55,693 nt of DNA from Burkholderiales bacterium (GTDB lineage Bacteria; Pseudomonadota; Gammaproteobacteria; Burkholderiales; Burkholderiaceae_C). Numbering within the stretch: the stretch's first letter is position 1; each line of letters starts with the position of its first letter. This document shows positions 47,297 to 54,621 of this stretch, one piece after another. A program made the position numbers and the translations under genes. Where the stretch lies: contig CANGHK010000034.1 in the NCBI GenBank assembly GCA_947453625.1, positions 1 to 55,693 of the forward strand, written 5' to 3'. Under the pieces are notes generated by a model. The model ran no database searches. It saw only the letters and a list, made by a program, of their open reading frames with translations, and was not told the DNA's origin.

Positions 47297-49624
47297 TCAG
47301 GGCAGCGTGATGAAGTTGGCTTGCAGGCTTTGCATCGTGGCGCGGTTCTTGTACGCGGCAGCATCGTCGACGCCACCGGTGCCATTCAGCAACAGCCGGT
47401 CGGCGACCAGCTTGTCGACCGCCGCACCGACGGCCGAAATATAGCCGGCCCGGGTGCCATACAACTCCTCGACGCTCTTGCGCGGATCGCCGGGCTTCTT
47501 GCCCGCCGTGGTCAGGGCAAAGGCCAGCTGCGAGCTCGACAAGCCGTTCTGGTCGCCAGCGACGAAGCCGGCCCGGCGCAGGCTGTAGCCCTTGAAGGTG
47601 GCCAGCGGCACGGCGATGTCGGGCATCTTGACGCCGGCGCGGTCGTTGCTCTGGCCGTCGGTGGTCGGCAGATGAACGACATAGAACTTGTTCGACGGCA
47701 GGCTGGGGATCACGCTCTCGTCGTTGACGCTGAGGGTGTTGTAGACACCGTTGAAGTCCAGGCCGATCGCGCTCAGGTCGGGCGCGCCCAGGCTGGCCGG
47801 GGCGGCGCCGGGCACGGCCATCGTGCCGGCGGCCAGCGACGGGTAGACGCTGTCGAGCGGTGCGGCCGTGCCCTTGACCCAGGCTTCGAGGTTGACCAGC
47901 AAGGCGCGGAACAGCGCGGTGCTGGGCACCTGGGCGCCCGGGCTGGCCGAGACCGCGGTGGCGGTAACCGTGCGGTCTACCGAGTAGTCGGCCTGGTTGC
48001 CGGCCACCGTGGCCAGCGCGATCGGGCCATGCGAGGTGCCCGGCGCAAAGAACATGCGCACGTTGGCCGGAATCGGCAGGTCCTTGCCGGCGCCGTCGGT
48101 CACCGTCAGCGAGGCGCGGGCACCTCCGAACTCGATCGGGCTGTCGTACTGGAACACCTTGGGGCAGTGGCCGAATTCGCCGCACTTGAGCTGCAGGCCG
48201 TCGGTCTTGCCGGTCAGCGGGTCGGTCGTCGATGCATAGGAGAACGGAAACTGGTCACCGGGCGTGAAGTGGGTTTCATGCTGGCGCGAGTAGTCACCGG
48301 GCTTGGACCAACGGTAGTTGGTGTAGGTCTTGCGCGAGCCCCCGACCAGCGGCAGCATGCCGTCGAACACCGGCCGGAACCCGGCGTCGGTGTTGAAACC
48401 CTGCCAGAGGAAGTCGCGCAGGTAACGCCCCGACTGCGAGATCCCCGAGGCCAGCGTCGTCTTGATGCGCCCGGCCAGCGGGTTGGCATTGCCGGCGGCG
48501 TCGGCGCGCTCATAGCGCAGGTAGGAGATCAGGTCGCGGGTGGCGAGGAAGCCCAGGCCCATCACCTTGGGGTCTATCGCGGTGTAGTTGAAGTGGTAGA
48601 TCGAACCGTTGTCCTTGCCGGCGTCGAGTGCCGCGGCATTGGCGGGGTCGGCCACCACGCCGGCGCGGTTGATCGTGACATAGCCGTAGCCGGTGGCCGT
48701 CGTGTTGCCGCCCTCGGCTGTCGCACTGCCCGAGGTATAGGTCCACAGCGAGGGGTTGACCGTGATCGGCACCGACGTGGCCGTCTTTTGCACCGTCAGG
48801 GTCGCCGTGGTGTTGGGGGCCTTCTTGTAATAAGTGCCCAGCAGGTTGGTGGCGAGCGTGGCCGTGTCGGCGATGAACTCGTCCTGCACCGGGCCGGTGA
48901 TCGCGGCGTTGTTGTTGGCCGCGTCCAGCGCCGTCGGCAGCGTCATGCCGGGGGCGTACCACTTGGTGCCGCTGGCGATGGCCGCGGCGGGCCCGGCCAG
49001 CGTCTGCGGACGGTCACCCTGCCAGCCGCTCCAGACGACTGTCATGCCCTGGTTCATCAGGAAGCCATTGCCAGCGCCCGCGCCGGCCACCACGCCAGTG
49101 GCGGTGCTGGGAATCACCGGCTTGACGGCGCTGAAGATGTCGGTCGAACTGCCGTCGTGCAAGGCCGTGAAGACCGGGTTGGTGGTACGGTTGTTGACTT
49201 CGTAGAGCAGCGTTCCGCTGGCCTTGGTGGCGTCGGTCGGCGTCAGGATGACGACGTCGAACTTGTAGCTGACCCTGCCGGCCGCGTCACCGCCGTTCTT
49301 CAGGTCGACGATGGTCGCGGCGCAGGCGTCCTTGGCCGAGGCATGGGCGCTGGCTTCGGCCAGCACATAGGTGTAGGTGCCGACGGCGCCGAAGGTCGCG
49401 CCGTTGAAGGCCAGCCCGGTGCCCTTGGTGACCAGCGAATCGATGGCCGAGGCGGTGATAGGACAAGCCGAGGTCAAGGGCGGCGGCACGATCGCGCTCT
49501 GTGCGACAGGGATCTGTGGTGGGGCCCAGCCCGGTTCGCTGTCGCCAGCGCAACCCGACAACTGGAGGCCCAGCGCGGCCACGGCGAGCCCCCAGGGCGC
49601 TTTGCGGAAAAAGTTCTCTTTCAC
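47297..49624 (-). CDS. Secreted lipoprotein alpha/beta hydrolase-domain protein
   Basis: 775 residues from the GTG at 49624, which has AGGAGA 8-9 nt upstream and gives a clean lipoprotein signal (MKENFFRKAPWGLAVAALGLQLSGC, lipobox LSGC); the ATG six codons earlier lacks a ribosome binding site. The mature protein belongs to the alpha/beta hydrolase-domain family with nucleophile motif GISQSGR (Ser398) and downstream histidine in FAPGTSHGPIAL. Probably an esterase on the outer membrane or periplasmic side. It is the first gene of the TRAP-mdc transcript, 39 nt before dctP, suggesting it releases a carboxylate such as malonate from an ester or amide before uptake (inferred). Esters of other acids cannot be excluded. 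Confidence 0.82.
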   Translation of the reverse strand: MKENFFRKAPWGLAVAALGLQLSGCAGDSEPGWAPPQIPVAQSAIVPPPLTSACPITASAIDSLVTKGTGLAFNGATFGAVGTYTYVLAEASAHASAKDACAATIVDLKNGGDAAGRVSYKFDVVILTPTDATKASGTLLYEVNNRTTNPVFTALHDGSSTDIFSAVKPVIPSTATGVVAGAGAGNGFLMNQGMTVVWSGWQGDRPQTLAGPAAAIASGTKWYAPGMTLPTALDAANNNAAITGPVQDEFIADTATLATNLLGTYYKKAPNTTATLTVQKTATSVPITVNPSLWTYTSGSATAEGGNTTATGYGYVTINRAGVVADPANAAALDAGKDNGSIYHFNYTAIDPKVMGLGFLATRDLISYLRYERADAAGNANPLAGRIKTTLASGISQSGRYLRDFLWQGFNTDAGFRPVFDGMLPLVGGSRKTYTNYRWSKPGDYSRQHETHFTPGDQFPFSYASTTDPLTGKTDGLQLKCGEFGHCPKVFQYDSPIEFGGARASLTVTDGAGKDLPIPANVRMFFAPGTSHGPIALATVAGNQADYSVDRTVTATAVSASPGAQVPSTALFRALLVNLEAWVKGTAAPLDSVYPSLAAGTMAVPGAAPASLGAPDLSAIGLDFNGVYNTLSVNDESVIPSLPSNKFYVVHLPTTDGQSNDRAGVKMPDIAVPLATFKGYSLRRAGFVAGDQNGLSSSQLAFALTTAGKKPGDPRKSVEELYGTRAGYISAVGAAVDKLVADRLLLNGTGGVDDAAAYKNRATMQSLQANFITLP

Positions 49625-49828
49625 TGGCTTGTCTCCTGTCATGGGACTGGATGGCGAAACAGATCGCAGCAGCCCAAGTTTGTTATCGAACGACCTGCTT
49701 GCATACAACGGTCTGCAGTATGAATTACCAGGATCATGGATTGCATTGGCGTAAACACGGTAAAGCACCCAGACAGCCCTGTACGGGCCGCTGTCCCGCG
49801 CCAGGGCGAGCGCATACACTGCCGCACC
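49625..49828. promoter_or_regulatory. Divergent control region with candidate GntR operator (49702-49722)
   Basis: 204 nt between the hydrolase-TRAP-mdc operon and its divergent GntR gene. CATAC (49702-49706) and GTATG (49718-49722) form an inverted repeat with an 11-nt spacer; a further GCATAC lies at 49812-49817. The AT-rich stretch GTATGAATTACC is the only promoter-like tract. FCD-type GntR regulators often bind such ATAC/GTAT half sites; binding here is inferred. Confidence 0.45.
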
Positions 49829-50569
49829 ATGAGCCGACTGTCAGAGCAGCTTCGCGAGGCGATCGAGGAAGAAGTCGCCACAGGACGGTTGCTGCCTGGC
49901 GTCCACCTCGACGAGATCGAACTCGCGACGCGCTTCGGCGTCTCACGCACGCCGATACGCGAGGCGCTCAGCCAACTGGCCGGCGAAGGTCTGGTCGAGA
50001 TGCGGCCGCGCCGCGGCGCCGTGGTGGCCCAGGCCTCGCCGCAGCGGCTGATCGAGATGTTCGAGGTGATGGCCGAACTCGAAGCGATGTGCGCCAGGCT
50101 GGCGGTGCGCCGCATCACCGAAGCCGAAATGCTGGCCTTGCAGGGGGTGCATGAGCGCTGCCGCAACGCCGCCGACCAGCGCGACCCGGATGCCTATTTC
50201 TACGCCAATGAGGCTTTTCACAACGCGCTCTATGCCGCCTCGCACAACAGCTTCCTGACCGAACAGGCCCAGGTCTTGCAGCGCAAGCTGCGGCCCTACC
50301 GCCGGCTGCAACTGCGCGTGCGCAACCGGGTGCAGCGCAGTTTCGACGAGCACCAGGGCATCGTCGACGCTCTGGTCAAGGGCGACGTGGAACTGGCTGT
50401 CACCTCGGTGCGCAACCATGTGGTGGTGCAAGGCGAACGCTTCGCCGACCTGCTGGCCGGCCTGCAGCAGATGACCGAGACCCCAAACTGCCCCGCCGCC
50501 CCCGTCACGCCCGCCGCCCCCGTCACGCCCGCCGCCCCCGTCACGCCCGCCACCCCCTCCGGCGCGTGA
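49829..50569 (+). CDS. GntR-family regulator, FadR/FCD subfamily
   Basis: 246 residues. N-terminal winged helix (LSEQLREAIEEEVATGRLLPG, LATRFGVSRTPIREALSQLAGEGLVEMRPRRGAVV) and C-terminal FCD effector domain with candidate metal-binding Asp and His residues (DAYFYANEAFHNALYAASHN, HQGIVDALVKGD, VRNHV). FadR-group regulators such as MatR and MdcY control malonate genes, and this gene is divergent from the malonate operon, so it is probably its repressor. ATG 49829 chosen because the domain begins directly after. The last 27 residues are an unusual Ala-Pro tail with three identical AAPVTP units. Confidence 0.92.
   Translation: MSRLSEQLREAIEEEVATGRLLPGVHLDEIELATRFGVSRTPIREALSQLAGEGLVEMRPRRGAVVAQASPQRLIEMFEVMAELEAMCARLAVRRITEAEMLALQGVHERCRNAADQRDPDAYFYANEAFHNALYAASHNSFLTEQAQVLQRKLRPYRRLQLRVRNRVQRSFDEHQGIVDALVKGDVELAVTSVRNHVVVQGERFADLLAGLQQMTETPNCPAAPVTPAAPVTPAAPVTPATPSGA
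50495..50548 (+). repeat. 18-bp tandem repeat (3 copies) at the 3' end of the GntR gene
   Basis: Three exact in-frame copies of GCCGCCCCCGTCACGCCC encode AAPVTP three times, followed by a partial copy (ATP). The repeat extends the protein beyond the normal FCD end, likely by slippage in a dispensable tail. Confidence 0.9.
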
Positions 50570-50588
50570 TGACGGCGCCCGACCGGTC

Positions 50589-52340
50589 TCACCAGGCCGC
50601 CACGCCGCCGTCGCTGCGCGGGTCTTCTCCGCCCTCTATCCAGCCCTCCGGGTGCAGCATCAGCGCCCCGGCGTGGCCCATGCGCTCGTCGAAATCGGCC
50701 ACCACCTCGACCGGATGGCCGAGCGCGCGCAGCCGGTCGATGATCGCCGGCGCGTAGCGTGCCTCCAGTTTGAGCGTGGTGCTGGGCTCGGCCCAGGTGC
50801 GGCCCAGCAGCCAGCGCGGCGCGGCGATGGCCGAGCGGACGTTGTGGCCGCCCCAGACTGTGCGTGCGAAGACCGCGGCCTGGGTCTGCGGCTGGCCTTC
50901 GCCGCCCATCGTGCCGTAGACCAGCAGCCGGCCGTCGGCCAGCTCGGCCAGCGCCGGGTTCAGCGTGTGGAAGGGTTTCGTGCGCGGCGCCAGGCTGCGC
51001 AGCCGGCCCGGCGCCAGGTCGAAGGAGCAGCCCCGGTTCTGCCAGCAGATGCCGGTGGTGGGCAGCACCACGCCGCTGCCGAACTCGAAGTAAATGCTCT
51101 GGATCATGCTGACCGCCCTGCCCTGGGCGTCGATCACGCCCATCCAGGTGGTGTCGCCGTCGCTGGCCGGTGCCGGCCAGGGGCTGGCGGACTCCAGCTG
51201 CACCGCGGCGGCCAGGCGCTGCAGCACCGCGTCGGTCAGCAGTTCGGTGGCGGCCAGCGTCATGCGCGCCGGGTCGGCGACATGGCGGTCGCGCAGCAGA
51301 AAGGCCTGCTTGGTGGCCTCGACCAGGGCATGGATGCCTTCGGCGTTGTCGGGGCTCCAGCCCGGCTGGTGCAGGCGCTCGTAGGCGCCCAGGATCAGCA
51401 GCGAGGCCAGGCCCTGGGTGGGCGGCGCCAGGTTGTAGAGCCGGCCGGCGGCGAGCTGCAGCGACAGCGGCGGCTGCAGGCTGGCCTGGTGCGCGGCCAG
51501 ATCGGCGGCGTCCACCGGGCTGCCGACCTGGGCCAGGTCCTGGGCGATCATCTGCGCCAGGTCGCCCTGGTAGAAATCGTCGGGACCGGCGTCGGCGAGT
51601 TGCTGCAGCGTGGCGGCCAGCGCCGGGAAACGGTGCCGGGCACCGTAGCGCGGCACCTCGCCGTCGGGCATGAAGCTGGCCGTGAAGCCGGGCAGGGCTT
51701 CCAGCTCGGCGCGCTTGGCGCGCGTGTTCTCCTCCTGGCTGTGGGTGACCGGGAAGCCGTCGCGGGCATAGGCGATCGCCGCTTCCAGCAGGCGGGCGAA
51801 GGGCAGCTTGCCGCCCCAGGCGGCCTGGCTGTGGGCAAAGGCTGCTGCCCAGCCCGACACCGTGCCGGCCACCGTGTTGGCCGCCAGCGGCCCGCGCCAG
51901 GGGATGCTGGCGGCGTCGCCGTAGAGCCCGGCGTGCACCGCGCTGCCGGTGCGGCCGCAGGCGTCTATGGACAGCATGGGCTGGCCTGGGGCGCGCAGCA
52001 GCCAGAAACCGTCGCCGCCTATGCCGGTCATGTGCGGGTAGACGACGGCCAGCGTGGCGGCCACGGCGATCGTGGCCTCGATCGCGTTGCCGCCTTCCTG
52101 CAGGATGGCCAGGCCGGCCTGCGAGGCCAGCGAATGCGGTGCGACGACGGCACCGCGGGTGCCGAGAATGGGTTTGATCATGGCGCGATTGTCCGGGCAT
52201 TGCGGCAACTGGCCGGTGATCAGCGGGATGTCGGCCATCGAGGTGCGGTCGCGCACGACCGATTCGGCGTGCAGCCCGGCGCTCAGCGCCAGCAGCGCGG
52301 CCAGCAACCAGCGCGTCAGGCGTCTTGAGATGGGAATCAT
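50589..52340 (-). CDS. Gamma-glutamyltransferase family protein
   Basis: 583 residues. Ntn hydrolase that self-cleaves before a threonine and transfers or hydrolyses gamma-glutamyl groups (glutathione, gamma-glutamyl amides). The cleavage site is DGDTTWMGVID with Thr397 as nucleophile (TTW in place of TTH), and family phrases MTGIGGDGFWLL, TVAGTVSGWAAA and GTMGGEGQPQTQ are present. The N-terminal MIPISRRLTRWLLAALLALSAGLHA is a Sec-type signal, so periplasmic. Start uncertain: ATG 52340 gives the signal peptide; an internal ATG (IKPILGTRG) would give the cytosolic form common in this subgroup. Convergent with the GntR gene, 19 nt away. Confidence 0.85.
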   Translation of the reverse strand: MIPISRRLTRWLLAALLALSAGLHAESVVRDRTSMADIPLITGQLPQCPDNRAMIKPILGTRGAVVAPHSLASQAGLAILQEGGNAIEATIAVAATLAVVYPHMTGIGGDGFWLLRAPGQPMLSIDACGRTGSAVHAGLYGDAASIPWRGPLAANTVAGTVSGWAAAFAHSQAAWGGKLPFARLLEAAIAYARDGFPVTHSQEENTRAKRAELEALPGFTASFMPDGEVPRYGARHRFPALAATLQQLADAGPDDFYQGDLAQMIAQDLAQVGSPVDAADLAAHQASLQPPLSLQLAAGRLYNLAPPTQGLASLLILGAYERLHQPGWSPDNAEGIHALVEATKQAFLLRDRHVADPARMTLAATELLTDAVLQRLAAAVQLESASPWPAPASDGDTTWMGVIDAQGRAVSMIQSIYFEFGSGVVLPTTGICWQNRGCSFDLAPGRLRSLAPRTKPFHTLNPALAELADGRLLVYGTMGGEGQPQTQAAVFARTVWGGHNVRSAIAAPRWLLGRTWAEPSTTLKLEARYAPAIIDRLRALGHPVEVVADFDERMGHAGALMLHPEGWIEGGEDPRSDGGVAAW

Positions 52341-52720
52341 CGCGCGAACGCCTTGGGGTGATGCCCCCCGGATTGAACGCAACATGCCAGCCCTCGCCGC
52401 GCCAGACCCCACGGTGACGCCGACGCGTCCGTCAACCCCCGCTAGATTTCAGCCTTGGCATCCATGGAGACGAAGCCGGAAATGTCTTTCCGGTTGTCGG
52501 TATGGGTCTTGCGTGTGGCGTGGCGCACCCGCTCTGCGCCTCGATCACGGTGACGAGCGGATAGCTGTTCGATGAAGCCCAGGGGCAGGACTGCCGGCCC
52601 GACTTGAATTCCGAACTTTCGCCCGGGCTGGGGGCTGTCGGCGTCTTTGCTGGCACCACCTTGGCTTTGCCTTGAAGTCTGGCGTGCGACGCCTTCGGGG
52701 GCATCGCCGGGCGGGATGGT
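52341..52720. other. 380-nt gap, lower GC, possible decayed coding DNA
   Basis: No supportable gene. A 90-codon minus-strand ORF (52432-52704) has no recognisable similarity. In another minus-strand frame, the frame of the preceding acetyltransferase stays open for 92 codons beyond its TGA, to a TAG at 52442-52444, but has no good start and a weak third-position GC bias. Either may be a remnant. Confidence 0.4.
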
Positions 52721-53227
52721 TCAAAGGCTGCCGGTCGGCACCCGCAAGGTCAGCACCTCGGGAATCGCCACGGAAGACTGGAATCCATGCCGCTCATAGA
52801 ACTTCCTGACGCTGTCGTCGAGCGCGTTCACCAGCATCGCCCTGACCCCCGTGTGCTGCGCCATCGCGTCCACCCGGTCGACGGCGTCCTTCAACAAGGA
52901 CGCCGCGAGACCCTGCTCCCTGGCGCCCCGGTCGACCGCGAGCCGGACCAGCAGCATCACCGGCACGGGATCGGGTATGTTGCGCCGGGCCTTGCCGCCG
53001 TCCAGCGGGAAACTCACGTTGCCGGCCGACAAGGTGTAATAGCCGCGGACCAGACCCTCGTCATCGCTGACGACATAGCTGCAGCGGCGCCGGCCCAACT
53101 GGTTGACCAGCGCCCGTTGCCTGAGCCAGTCGTTGAGCTGAACGTCGCCGCAATCGAAATCGTCGACCTGGTGGCGTCGCGTCATCAGCTCAGGCAAACC
53201 GAGTTTCATGGCTGTGGCCGTGCTCAC
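52721..53227 (-). CDS. GNAT-type acetyltransferase toxin (TacT/AtaT-like)
   Basis: 168 residues. Toxins of this group acetylate the amino acid on charged tRNAs and stop translation. The body matches the family closely: LPELMTRRHQVDDFDCGDVQLNDWLRQRAL, RNIPDPVPVMLLVRLAVDR, acetyl-CoA loop REQGLAASLLKDAV, MLVNALDDSVRKFYERHGFQSS with the conserved Tyr. GTG 53227 overlaps the antitoxin stop by 4 nt and has GGGA 7-8 nt upstream; ATG 53209 is the alternative start. Complete and probably active. Confidence 0.9.
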   Translation of the reverse strand: MSTATAMKLGLPELMTRRHQVDDFDCGDVQLNDWLRQRALVNQLGRRRCSYVVSDDEGLVRGYYTLSAGNVSFPLDGGKARRNIPDPVPVMLLVRLAVDRGAREQGLAASLLKDAVDRVDAMAQHTGVRAMLVNALDDSVRKFYERHGFQSSVAIPEVLTLRVPTGSL

Positions 53228-53523
53228 TTGATGTCCCAGCAAGCCTTCAGGTTCTGCAGACGCTGCAGGCCCGGATTCCTGAGCGGCTGCTCGGCGATTT
53301 GCTGGACGAAATGATGGAACTTTTCTTCGCTCAGGACGAAGGCCACCTGATCAGACGGCTCCGGTTGCGACGATGGACTGGCCATCTGGAGCATCTTGCG
53401 CGCCTTCTCATGCGCCGCCTCGAACAGAAAGGCCTCGCGGTTCTTCCCGGCCCGGCTCGCCGCGTCGTCGATCAGTTCCCAATGCTTGGGCGGCGCTCTA
53501 AATTTCAGGGTGACGTCACGCAT
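53224..53523 (-). CDS. DUF1778 antitoxin (TacA-like ribbon-helix-helix)
   Basis: 99 residues. RHH N-terminus (LKFRAPPKHWELIDDAASRAGKNREAFLFEAAHEKARKML) for DNA binding and dimerisation, C-terminal segment SDQVAFVLSEEKFHHFVQQI with the toxin-neutralising FxLSEEKFxxF pattern, then a short extra tail. Directly upstream of, and overlapping, the GNAT toxin gene. Start at ATG 53523 with a weak ribosome binding site. It should repress its own operon together with the toxin. Confidence 0.9.
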   Translation of the reverse strand: MRDVTLKFRAPPKHWELIDDAASRAGKNREAFLFEAAHEKARKMLQMASPSSQPEPSDQVAFVLSEEKFHHFVQQIAEQPLRNPGLQRLQNLKACWDIK

Positions 53524-53730
53524 GGTCGTACTTTCGTCGTTGACGCCGACCGCCGGCGTCCTGGAAGTCGGCCACGCCCGCTTTTGTGGGGGAGGGAAAG
53601 ACCGTGAAACCCATGCTAGATTGACAAAGCCACCCAAGCTTTCGCAAGCTTGCAGGCCAGAGGCAAGGTGCGGCACTCGCCCGGTCTCAAGCGGCGTGGC
53701 TGGCGCCAATGGCCTGGCCCGCCGAGGCGG
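53524..53730. promoter_or_regulatory. Upstream region of the toxin-antitoxin operon with inverted repeat 53635-53652
   Basis: 207 nt. CAAGCTT-TCGC-AAGCTTG at 53635-53652 is a perfect 7-bp inverted repeat containing two AAGCTT hexamers, 112 nt upstream of the antitoxin start, a candidate autoregulatory operator for the RHH protein. AT-richer TTTGTCAATCTAGCATG (minus strand) nearby may contain the promoter. It could also act as a weak terminator for the response-regulator gene that ends at 53731. Confidence 0.4.
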
Positions 53731-54483
53731 CTAATCGTCTAGCGGATTGGACGACTGAATCAGCTGCACAGGCCCCGGCCCCTGGCAGGCCAGCGGAAAA
53801 GTGAGCTGGTAGCCGCGGCCTCGGAGGACCCGGATATCGAGCTCGCAAGACGCTTCAGCCCGCAGTTTCAGCCGCAGGCGGCTGATCAACACCATCAGCC
53901 GGTTCTTGCCGGCCCGCTCGTCCGAATCGCCCTGATGGAACAAGGCCATCAGTTCGGGGTGGTCGACATGGCGACCGGCCACGGCCAGCGCGTACAGCAG
54001 GGTGACTTCGCCCACGGTCAAGCGGATCGCACCACCCCGCGACGAGCGCAGCATGAAATTGGCGCTGTCCAGCGACCAGCGCAAGTCGTCGCCGACATCG
54101 CTGCGGGCGCGCCGGTGCAGATTCCTGATCACTGCCGAGATCTCGGCCGGGCGCGTCGGTTTGGTCAGGTAGACATCCGCACCCGCCTCATAGCCTTCGG
54201 TCCGGTCCGCCCCGCGGCCCCGACCGGTCAACATCACGATCCTGACGTCGGGAAAGCTGACGCGGATGCGTCTGGCGATGCTGATCCCGTCCTCGAACTG
54301 GAGATTCAGGTCCAGCATCAGCACGTCGGGTTGCTCGCGCTTGAGCTGCTCATTCAGTTCGAGCCCGTCGCCCAGGCCAAGGGCGGCAAAGCCTTCATGG
54401 CAGAGGTAGCCCACCAACTCGTCGCGCAAGGTCTCGTTGTCCTCGACGAGAAGCACTTTGATCGCTGTTGTCAGGGCTGTCAT
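53731..54483 (-). CDS. OmpR/PhoB-type response regulator
   Basis: 250 residues. Receiver domain with VLLVEDNE, phospho-acceptor Asp in VLMLDLNLQFEDG, VMLTGRG and YLTKP; winged-helix output domain about 130-235 (RLTVGEVTLLYALA, RLMVLISRLRLKLRAE, IRVLRGRGYQLTFP). The C-terminal 15 residues are an extra tail. Follows its presumed kinase by 138 nt in the same direction. No target can be read from the context. Confidence 0.9.
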   Translation of the reverse strand: MTALTTAIKVLLVEDNETLRDELVGYLCHEGFAALGLGDGLELNEQLKREQPDVLMLDLNLQFEDGISIARRIRVSFPDVRIVMLTGRGRGADRTEGYEAGADVYLTKPTRPAEISAVIRNLHRRARSDVGDDLRWSLDSANFMLRSSRGGAIRLTVGEVTLLYALAVAGRHVDHPELMALFHQGDSDERAGKNRLMVLISRLRLKLRAEASCELDIRVLRGRGYQLTFPLACQGPGPVQLIQSSNPLDD

Positions 54484-54621
54484 GTGGGTCGAGGTTGGCC
54501 AGGAGGCGTCGGCGGATGGGTAGCCGGGCTTCGCCAGCCAGCGGCGGCCGATGCTAGTTCAACCCACAGGCATTGGCTTGCCTGACCTTGCATGGCCGCG
54601 GGCCGGCTTCCGCAGCGCGCT
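54484..54621. other. Gap between the histidine kinase and response regulator genes
   Basis: 138 nt without a gene; I see no clear hairpin or promoter. Unusually long for a kinase-regulator pair, so the regulator may have its own promoter. Confidence 0.3.

Noticed and set aside
52432-52704. 90-codon ORF as a real gene
   Set aside because: No recognisable domain, no good ribosome binding site and weak codon bias; recorded only as part of the gap.
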